Assembly: GCA_001872995.1 (NCBI GenBank)
Contig: MNXO01000135.1
Coordinates: forward strand, 1 to 29,899
DNA from: Bacteroidetes bacterium CG2_30_32_10
Lineage (GTDB): Bacteria; Bacteroidota; Bacteroidia; Bacteroidales; CG2-30-32-10
DNA length: 29,899 nucleotides
Reading direction: 5' to 3'
In this document: positions 23,721 to 29,899 of the stretch, one piece after another
Layout of the letters: every line of letters begins with the position of its first letter
Position numbering within the stretch: the stretch's first letter is position 1
Made by a program: the position numbers and the translations under genes
The notes under the pieces: model-generated
The model's database searches: none
Seen by the model: only the letters and a program-made list of their open reading frames with translations
Told to the model about the DNA's origin: nothing

Positions 23721-26210
23721 ATGGAATATCGACAAAATGAGCAGTTGCAATTGGCTTACGAATTTATTCAATTTACGAATAAAAATATATTTCTCACAGG
23801 CAAAGCAGGAACAGGAAAAACTACTTTTCTACATAATTTAAGGAAAACAACAGCCAAGCGGATGGTAGTGGTTGCTCCAACTGGTGTTGCTGCTATCAAT
23901 GCAGGTGGTGTAACCATTCATTCTTTTTTTCAGTTGAGCTTTGCTCCTACTATTCCCGAAATTGCACTTCCTAAAAATAATGTCCCAAAGAAAACAGAAT
24001 TTAACAGGAAGATGAATAGAGATAAAATTAGACTTATCAAATGTATTGATTTACTCGTGATTGATGAAATCAGCATGGTGCGTGCCGATATTTTAGATGC
24101 AGTAGATGAGGTTTTGCGTAAATACCGCAATCGCTACAAACCATTTGGTGGTGTACAATTGTTGATGATTGGCGATTTACATCAGCTTTCGCCAGTAATT
24201 AAAGATGCAGAATGGAATATTTTGAAAGACTATTACAAAAGTGTTTATTTTTTTGATAGTTTGGCACTTAAAAACACCAATCCTATTTGTATTGAACTAA
24301 AAGAAATATTCCGTCAATCGGATGCCATATTTATTGATTTGCTGAATAAGGTTAGAAAAAACACCATCGACCCACAAACCATTAAAGAACTAAATGCACG
24401 GTATATTCCGAATTTTAAACCTAAAGATGACGAAGGATACATTACGTTGACTACCCACAATGCCAATGCTTTTGAAACAAATCAAGCAAAATTGAAACAA
24501 ATAAAATCAAATTCGCATTATTTTAGTGCTGAAATAAAAGGAGATTTTCCTACTTTCAACTTTCCTACCGAAGAAAAGCTGGAATTAAAAGTGAATGCAC
24601 AAGTGATGTTCATCAAAAACGACCTTTCGGCAGAAAAAAACTTTTATAATGGGAAGATAGGGAAGATTACCCGCATTGAAGAAGATGTAATATATGTAAA
24701 ATGCCCCTCCGAAACGATGGAAATTGCTGTTAGTCCTGTTGAATGGGAAAATGTTAAATACGCACTTAACGACGAAACCAAAGAAATTAAGGAAGAAATA
24801 GTTGGTAATTTTATTCAATATCCCCTCAAATTAGCTTGGGCAATAACCATTCACAAAAGTCAGGGACTCACCTTCGATAAAGTAATTATAGATGCCAATG
24901 CGGCATTTGCTTTCGGACAAGTATATGTAGCTTTAAGTCGTTGTAGAACATTTGATGGCATTGTTTTAAGTACACCTATTTCAGTTTCTGGCATTAAAAC
25001 CGATAGTTTGGTGATTAACTATTCGCAAGAAGCTCAAGAAAACGAACCTGGTCCTGAAAAACTATTGGAATCAAAAACACTCTTTCAACAAGAATTAATA
25101 TTCGAGTTGTTTGATTTTAAATTAACTAAATACCGATTTGATAGCTTATTAAAACTTGTTACCGAAAACAAAAATATACTTGAAACCTTTCTGATTAATG
25201 AATTACAAACAAAAAGAAATGATTGCGAATTAGAAATAATTCAAGTTGCCGATAAATTTAAAATGCAACTACAAACGCTAATGAATCAATCTAAACTTCC
25301 CGAAGAAACTCCAGAAGTGCAACAAAGAATTGCGAAAGCATGTGCTTATTTTGCTGATAAAATTGAAAAGCATTTGTATGTATTTACTCAAAATATCATT
25401 ATAGAAACAGACAATAAGGCTGTTAAAAAGCTACTGATAGATGACATAGAGAATCTCCAAAGGGAAGCATTTATCAAATCTGCTTGTATAAAAAGTTGCT
25501 TGCAAGGCTTTGAAACTATAAAATATGTAAAGAATAGAAGCAATGCAGATGTGGATTTCCGTTTTTTGAACGTCCAAAAATCTAAATTGCCAAACCCAAC
25601 GGTAGTTAACAAAAACATTCAACATCCAGCGTTATATACTACACTTAAAAATTGGTGTAACAATCGGGCAGAAGAAAAAGACTTACCTACCTTTATGATT
25701 TTGCCGCATAAGTCGATATTAGAATTGGTGAAAAACTTACCTACTTCACGTAAGGAATTAAAAGCCATCAAAGGAATAGGACAGGCAAAGATAAACCAGT
25801 TTGGAGATGATATTGTCTCTATGATTAAAGAGTATTGCGAAGATAATCATATTACACCAGCCCAAATAGATGTAAAAGAAGAAAAAATAAAAAAGAAGAA
25901 AGAAATCGGTGAATCGAAAAAGTTGAGTTTTGATTTGTATAAATCTGGCAAAACTCTTGCCGAAGTAGCCAAAGAAAGGAATTTTGCGATCAGCACTATT
26001 GAAGGTCATTTGGCAAATTATGTGGCAAACGGCGAAATTGAAGTTACCGATTTTGTACCTCAAAAGAAATTGAACAAGATTTTACAATATATCAGCGAAA
26101 ACCCAACCAAATCGATGGGAGAAATGAAGTATCATTTGGGGGAGGAGGTTACATTTTCTGATTTGCGATTTGTAATGAAGCATTTGGAAAGTAAAGAAAA
26201 TATATTGTAG
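23721..26210 (+). CDS. Pif1/RecD-like ATP-dependent DNA helicase with HRDC and C-terminal HTH regions
   Basis: The 829-residue product is a superfamily 1B-type helicase. The N-terminal ATPase has Walker A GKAGTGKT (residues 27-34), VVAPTGVAAINAGG, Walker B VIDEISMV (Asp115-Glu116), the GDLHQLSPV motif (151-159), and the late motif AITIHKSQGLTFDKVIID with YVALSRC. A middle helical region follows. An HRDC-like domain (about 640-715) contains LPTFMILPHKSILELVK and LKAIKGIGQAKINQFG. The C-terminus (about 735-829) has a winged-helix/HTH_40-type stretch with LAEVAKERNFAISTIEGHLA. The combination suggests DNA unwinding during repair or recombination. It starts 79 bp after the GxxExxY cassette; no clear promoter is seen. 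It is probably a chromosomal gene of the host rather than part of the cassette. Confidence 0.9.
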   Translation: MEYRQNEQLQLAYEFIQFTNKNIFLTGKAGTGKTTFLHNLRKTTAKRMVVVAPTGVAAINAGGVTIHSFFQLSFAPTIPEIALPKNNVPKKTEFNRKMNRDKIRLIKCIDLLVIDEISMVRADILDAVDEVLRKYRNRYKPFGGVQLLMIGDLHQLSPVIKDAEWNILKDYYKSVYFFDSLALKNTNPICIELKEIFRQSDAIFIDLLNKVRKNTIDPQTIKELNARYIPNFKPKDDEGYITLTTHNANAFETNQAKLKQIKSNSHYFSAEIKGDFPTFNFPTEEKLELKVNAQVMFIKNDLSAEKNFYNGKIGKITRIEEDVIYVKCPSETMEIAVSPVEWENVKYALNDETKEIKEEIVGNFIQYPLKLAWAITIHKSQGLTFDKVIIDANAAFAFGQVYVALSRCRTFDGIVLSTPISVSGIKTDSLVINYSQEAQENEPGPEKLLESKTLFQQELIFELFDFKLTKYRFDSLLKLVTENKNILETFLINELQTKRNDCELEIIQVADKFKMQLQTLMNQSKLPEETPEVQQRIAKACAYFADKIEKHLYVFTQNIIIETDNKAVKKLLIDDIENLQREAFIKSACIKSCLQGFETIKYVKNRSNADVDFRFLNVQKSKLPNPTVVNKNIQHPALYTTLKNWCNNRAEEKDLPTFMILPHKSILELVKNLPTSRKELKAIKGIGQAKINQFGDDIVSMIKEYCEDNHITPAQIDVKEEKIKKKKEIGESKKLSFDLYKSGKTLAEVAKERNFAISTIEGHLANYVANGEIEVTDFVPQKKLNKILQYISENPTKSMGEMKYHLGEEVTFSDLRFVMKHLESKENIL

Positions 26211-26221
26211 TAAAACGTTTT

Positions 26222-26263
26222 CCCTTAGACGTTGTTTAGAGCTACATTGAGCTCCCTAAAGGG
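26222..26263. repeat. Short inverted repeat after the helicase gene
   Basis: CCCTTAG (26222-26228) can pair with CTAAAGGG (26256-26263) with one bulge, enclosing GAGCT/AGCTC. The stem begins 11 bp after the helicase stop. No T run follows, so it is at best a weak terminator. Confidence 0.4.
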
Positions 26264-26289
26264 TAATTAAAAAATATTTCATCTATAAC

Positions 26290-26408
26290 TAATACCAAGT
26301 TGGGTTCAAAGATGAAATATTCAGTATTTGAACGCTTACTTGGTATTATGCCGATGCAGTTCATTATAATTTCAAAATGAAATTATATCAATGAACGCAA
26401 CTCGGTAT
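26290..26408. repeat. Double-hairpin palindromic element (candidate MITE/REP-like repeat)
   Basis: Two adjacent hairpins lie back to back. The first pairs TAATACCAAGT (26290-26300) with ACTTGGTATTA (26338-26348), with an inner TTCAAA/TTTGAA pair. The second pairs ATGCCGA, TGC, GTTCATT and ATAATTTCA on the left (26348-26374) with their complements on the right (26378-26408), with a 3-nt AAA loop and small bulges. The outer ends are related inverted sequences (ATACCAAGTTGGGTTCA and ATACCGAGTTGCGTTCA). No coding capacity is present. Confidence 0.75.
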
Positions 26409-26436
26409 AAATAGAAAATTAACATTAATAAAATTG

Positions 26437-26444
26437 TATTTTTG
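26437..26444 (+). promoter_or_regulatory. Possible -7 box for the M14 carboxypeptidase gene
   Basis: TATTTTTG fully matches TAnnTTTG and lies 25 bp before the start codon, immediately right of the double-hairpin repeat. No TTTG is found at the expected -33 position. Confidence 0.45.
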
Positions 26445-26469
26445 TGAAATAAAATAAAACATTATATTT

Positions 26470-28275
26470 ATGAAAAACCTAATTTATATCCTCATTGCCT
26501 TGTTTTTAGTACAATGCACACCAACTCCCAAGAGCGTTTTTAACTATGAAATTCCTTTCGAGAAATCTAAAGAAACCGAAACTGCTACTTATGAACAAAC
26601 GGTGGAATATTGTAAAAAACTGGCAGAGGCATCGCCTTGGGTGAAATACGAAGTGTTTGGACAAACATCACAAGGGCGCGATTTACCTATGCTGATTGTA
26701 GATAAAAATACAAATTTCGCTGCTGATAAAGTAAGGAAGACCGATAATGCTGTTTTGATGATACAGGCAAATATTCATCCTGGCGAACCCGATGGGAACG
26801 ATGCGGGTATGATGTTGCTAAGAGATATGGTGATTACCAAAACCAAAGAAGCATTGCTCGATCATCTTACTATTATTTTTATTCCTGCATTGAATGCAGA
26901 TGGTTTGGCACGCTTTAATCCCCACAATCGCATCAATCAGAATGGACCTAAAAATATGGGCTGGAGAACCAATGCCACCAATCTCAATCTAAACCGTGAT
27001 TTTCTGAAAGCCGATGCTCCCGAAATGCAAGCTTGGCTAAAAGTATATAATCAATGGCTACCCGATTTTTTTGTAGATTGCCATGCTACTGATGGTGCCG
27101 ATTATCAATATGTAGTAACCTATGCAATTGATTTAACTAGTAATGCAACTGAAGAATTAACCAATTGGGAAAAAGATATTTATCTGAAAGAATTGGAAAA
27201 AAAGATGCTGGCTGCCAATTATCCCTTGTTTCCATATATTACCTTCAGGCAATGGCACGACCCCAGAAGTGGACTGGTGGCAGGTTTTTCAACTCCAATG
27301 CTTTCTACGGGTTATTGTGCTGCTCAAAACAGACCTGGTTTATTAATTGAAACCCACATGCTAAAACCATTCAAACAAAGAGTTTGGGCAACTTATGAAA
27401 TGTTAAAGTTAACAGCAGAAATCTTAAACCGTGACCACAAAACACTTAAAGATATAGTATTGAAAGCTGACACTTACACCGCTTCTTCCGAATTTAGAAC
27501 TAAAAATTATGCTGTGAATTATAAAGCTAATAACGACAGTACAATGGTCGATTTTCTGGGTTTTGAATATGACATTGTAAAAAGCAAACTCACGGGTGGC
27601 AATTGGTTTCAATACCATAACGACCAGCCAAAAACATTTCAGATTCCGTTTTTCAACAATTTGGTAGCAACTATGGAAGTAAAACTTCCTGAAGCCTATA
27701 TAATTCCTCCCGAATGGCAGGAAATCATTAAACGAATTGGATTGCATGGAATTATTTATACCACCTTAAAAGAAGCAAAAGAAATAGAAGTAAGCTCCTA
27801 TAAGTTTAAAAATGTAAATTTTGGCGGTGGCTCTTTATATGACCCCAGCGGACCTCGCGAAGGGCGTTTTACTACTTCCTATGATATGGATACTATAAAA
27901 GAAAAAAGGATATATCCAGCAGGTTCCATTGTGATTGATATGAATCAACGAGCTTCTAAAGTAATTGCCAACCTACTCAATCCCAAAGCACCTTCCTCCT
28001 TTATATTTTGGGGTTTCTTTAATTCTATTTTCGAACAGAAAGAATATGCCGAATCTTATGTAATGGAAAAACTTGCAAGAGAAATGCTCGCAAAAGACCC
28101 AAAACTACAAGTAGAATTTGATAAACTGAAAAAAGACCATCCCGAATTTGCTAGCAACCAACAAGCAATCTGCAATTGGTTTTACTCAAAATCGCCTTGG
28201 TGGAATTATAAAAAAGATGTATATCCAATAGGAGAAATCTTTGATAGAAAAGTGGTGGATGGGTTGAAGCGGTAA
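26470..28275 (+). CDS. M14 family zinc carboxypeptidase, lipoprotein
   Basis: The 601-residue product has a lipoprotein signal (LFLVQC, Cys16) and a zinc carboxypeptidase domain. Ligands and catalytic residues are visible: His103 and Glu106 in NIHPGEPDGND, His205 in FVDCHATDGA, the substrate-side NRD at 175-177 in NLNLNRDFLKADAPE, and Glu294 in GLLIETHMLKP. The C-terminal 250 residues form an added domain of unknown role. The protein should cut C-terminal residues from peptides in the periplasm or at the outer membrane, which fits the exported S9 peptidase and PepD encoded in the same window. It converges with the lipoprotein gene 10 bp away. Confidence 0.92.
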   Translation: MKNLIYILIALFLVQCTPTPKSVFNYEIPFEKSKETETATYEQTVEYCKKLAEASPWVKYEVFGQTSQGRDLPMLIVDKNTNFAADKVRKTDNAVLMIQANIHPGEPDGNDAGMMLLRDMVITKTKEALLDHLTIIFIPALNADGLARFNPHNRINQNGPKNMGWRTNATNLNLNRDFLKADAPEMQAWLKVYNQWLPDFFVDCHATDGADYQYVVTYAIDLTSNATEELTNWEKDIYLKELEKKMLAANYPLFPYITFRQWHDPRSGLVAGFSTPMLSTGYCAAQNRPGLLIETHMLKPFKQRVWATYEMLKLTAEILNRDHKTLKDIVLKADTYTASSEFRTKNYAVNYKANNDSTMVDFLGFEYDIVKSKLTGGNWFQYHNDQPKTFQIPFFNNLVATMEVKLPEAYIIPPEWQEIIKRIGLHGIIYTTLKEAKEIEVSSYKFKNVNFGGGSLYDPSGPREGRFTTSYDMDTIKEKRIYPAGSIVIDMNQRASKVIANLLNPKAPSSFIFWGFFNSIFEQKEYAESYVMEKLAREMLAKDPKLQVEFDKLKKDHPEFASNQQAICNWFYSKSPWWNYKKDVYPIGEIFDRKVVDGLKR

Positions 28276-28285
28276 TTTATCAGTT

Positions 28286-28975
28286 TCAATGCCCAAAAGA
28301 TTGAATAGTATAAGTTAAATCTAAGCCTTTATTAATAGTTCCATCGGGCAACTTTTCTAAATGTCTGTATTTCTTGTAAACCAATCCTACATTCTTGGCA
28401 AAAATTTCAATGGCATAATCATCGAGAATGAGATTGAGTTCTTCCTTTTGAATAACGGTAATGGTAGAATCGAAATGCAGGCTGTTTGCATCAAAAGATT
28501 TATACAAATCGCTGTATTTATATATTTCTGGCTCGAAAAAATTGAATGTATTTCCATTCCATTCCTGTCTTAATTTAACAGGGAAAATCAATTTAATGTA
28601 CCTCACATTTTCTTCTACTTTTTCGGCGGTAGTATTGGTGCGGTTCGCATACCAAACATCTTTTAAAATCCATGGCAGCGTATCATTGGCTTTGTTGTAT
28701 CGTTCGATGCGCTGGGTATTCCGCTCTTGGTTGTCAATAAAATCTGATTCAATTAATTCTTTGAGTTGATAGGCAAAAGTATCCACTGTTCCTGTAAAAT
28801 CATCATAAACAATAGAGTCCACTTGATAAATAATATAATTGCCTACTTTGTTGGGATAATAGTCATACCCCACATCAATAGGAGGCTCAACTTTATCCTT
28901 TTTGCAAGAAAGAAGAAAACCAACTGCAAATGCAAGAATAATGTAAATGTTAATATATAAAACTTTTTTGTTCAA
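28286..28975 (-). CDS. Hypothetical lipoprotein
   Basis: I do not recognise a functional family. The 229-residue product has a lipoprotein signal with lipobox FLLSC (Cys24) followed by KKDK. A short YYPNKVGNYIIYQVDS segment resembles the start of many Bacteroidota lipoproteins that describe a 'PxxVGNxWxY' motif. The rest is strand-rich, with an ending GLDLTYTIQSFGH. The start is a TTG: no ATG exists ahead of the signal segment and the TTG gives a well-formed signal peptide. It is encoded tail-to-tail with the M14 gene and downstream of the DUF2723 gene on the same strand. Confidence 0.75.
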   Translation of the reverse strand: MNKKVLYINIYIILAFAVGFLLSCKKDKVEPPIDVGYDYYPNKVGNYIIYQVDSIVYDDFTGTVDTFAYQLKELIESDFIDNQERNTQRIERYNKANDTLPWILKDVWYANRTNTTAEKVEENVRYIKLIFPVKLRQEWNGNTFNFFEPEIYKYSDLYKSFDANSLHFDSTITVIQKEELNLILDDYAIEIFAKNVGLVYKKYRHLEKLPDGTINKGLDLTYTIQSFGH

Positions 28976-29107
28976 GGATATAAAATTAGTGATAATATTT
29001 AGTATTAATATTTATTTTTTACACAGCTTATTTAGCCTTAATAATTTTAGAATTTCCTTAATTTATAATAATGTTTCTTTACCTTTAAGCTAATAGTCTA
29101 TAGCCAT

Positions 29108-29899
29108 TTAGTGCATTCCTTTAAATCGCATTTCATTTATTTTTCCTTGCAACTGTTCGGAAAGCATTTTGTTATACTTTGTGAAAAGTGTTGCTTTGTT
29201 ATACAAGGCAAATGCTTCCGAAAAATTGTTGGTTTTTTCCATGAAGGATGCTCTGGCAATAATCATATCTGCATAGTAATTGCTAACATATTCCGCCATT
29301 CTATCGGCAGGAAGATTGGTATTAGTAAAGCTGGTAAAATCAAAATTCTCATATTTAACAGGAGTAATGGAAGACAATTTCTTTGTTAATTTATAAGCAG
29401 CTATCACTGGCTCTAGTTGATAGTCTCTTAATATATTTGCCTGGGGCGTATAAGTAAAGTAAACATCTTTGCCGCTTGCAAAGGCATTATCGATAATGGC
29501 GTTTATCATATTGATATAATTATACTCGATGAAACCTCCATCATAAGTTTCTTTGGCTTCAAATGGCTTAACTGCATTAAGAAAACTTTCGAAAGCTACT
29601 TTCGAAGGCATATATATTTCTTTGTTGTAATGGTTTTGAATGCCTGCAATATACCAGCTTCTTTTGAGCAACATTTGGTCAATCACCACTACATCTAATC
29701 TTTTGCGTTCTACATGCTGGTAATAGAAGAAAGGAAAACCAAAGGGGTCCCAATTATAAAAAACTACTGCATTTTTTCCTGCAATTTTAAAGATGTTGTT
29801 GGTGTATTCTTCGGGATATTTGTATTTGCTCATATCCACTTCTTTGTATTTGAAACTACAACTGAGAATAGCCAATGCAACAATAACAAAAGATAAAAT
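29108..29899 (-). CDS. DUF2723 family membrane protein, C-terminal part (5' end outside window)
   Basis: The frame is open to the right edge on the - strand, so only the last 263 codons are visible. They begin with part of a hydrophobic helix (ILSFVIVALAILSCSF), then a soluble region typical of the C-terminus of DUF2723 proteins: AVVFYNWDPFGFPFFYYQH, ERKRLDVVVIDQMLLKRSWYI, and a C-terminal helical-repeat part with SEAFALYNKATLFTKYNK that resembles a TPR. DUF2723 proteins are large multi-pass membrane proteins related to PMT/GT-C glycosyltransferases, and many lie in Bacteroidota. The TTG at 29875 is an internal leucine codon, not a start. A glycosyltransfer role is inferred from family. Confidence 0.85.
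   Translation of the reverse strand: MLSFVIVALAILSCSFKYKEVDMSKYKYPEEYTNNIFKIAGKNAVVFYNWDPFGFPFFYYQHVERKRLDVVVIDQMLLKRSWYIAGIQNHYNKEIYMPSKVAFESFLNAVKPFEAKETYDGGFIEYNYINMINAIIDNAFASGKDVYFTYTPQANILRDYQLEPVIAAYKLTKKLSSITPVKYENFDFTSFTNTNLPADRMAEYVSNYYADMIIARASFMEKTNNFSEAFALYNKATLFTKYNKMLSEQLQGKINEMRFKGMH

Overview
The window looks like chromosomal DNA of an AT-rich member of the Bacteroidota. Supporting signs are a protein with a type IX secretion (T9SS) C-terminal sorting domain, a TonB-dependent receptor with an N-terminal CarboxypepD_reg-like domain, lipoproteins of the 'SCKKDK' type, the C-terminal part of a DUF2723 membrane protein, a GxxExxY-family gene, and several promoters of the Bacteroidota form TTTG-N19-TAnnTTTG. 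I saw no phage, plasmid, rRNA or CRISPR array.

Positions 1-4610 (+ strand) are a compact housekeeping run: the 3' end of metH, metF, a small-type transaldolase, an Mpl-like Mur ligase and an AcpH-like ACP phosphodiesterase. metH and metF act together in methyl-tetrahydrofolate and methionine metabolism. A symmetrical 14-bp hairpin terminator separates this run from an initiator tRNA-Met on the - strand, whose promoter matches the Bacteroidota consensus at both boxes. era follows on the + strand.

Positions 5872-10384 hold a DUF218 membrane protein and a tandem universal stress protein (-), an alpha/beta hydrolase of the monoacylglycerol lipase type (+), and a T9SS-secreted protein (-). Positions 10716-15965 (+) form the most distinctive cluster: two related lipoproteins separated by a hairpin terminator, a TonB-dependent receptor, and a periplasmic protein that reads as two sulfite-oxidase-like (molybdopterin-binding-fold) domains. 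It is probably an outer-membrane uptake system for an unidentified ligand.

Positions 16110-20906 (-) carry a single-domain response regulator, an S9 peptidase, a patatin-like phospholipase and PepD. Positions 21337-28275 (+) carry an unrecognised protein with a transglutaminase-like Cys/His motif and an apparently degenerate second copy, a GxxExxY (PD-(D/E)XK-like) gene framed by inverted 'cgcaaag' repeats, a Pif1-like helicase with HRDC and HTH regions, and an M14 carboxypeptidase lipoprotein. A striking double-hairpin repeat lies before the M14 gene. The right end has a small lipoprotein and the C-terminal part of a DUF2723 protein, both on the - strand.

No complete, clearly new defence or mobile system is evident. 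The best candidates for something undescribed are the lipoprotein/TonB/SUOX-fold operon, the tandem transglutaminase-like protein, the GxxExxY repeat cassette and the double-hairpin repeat.
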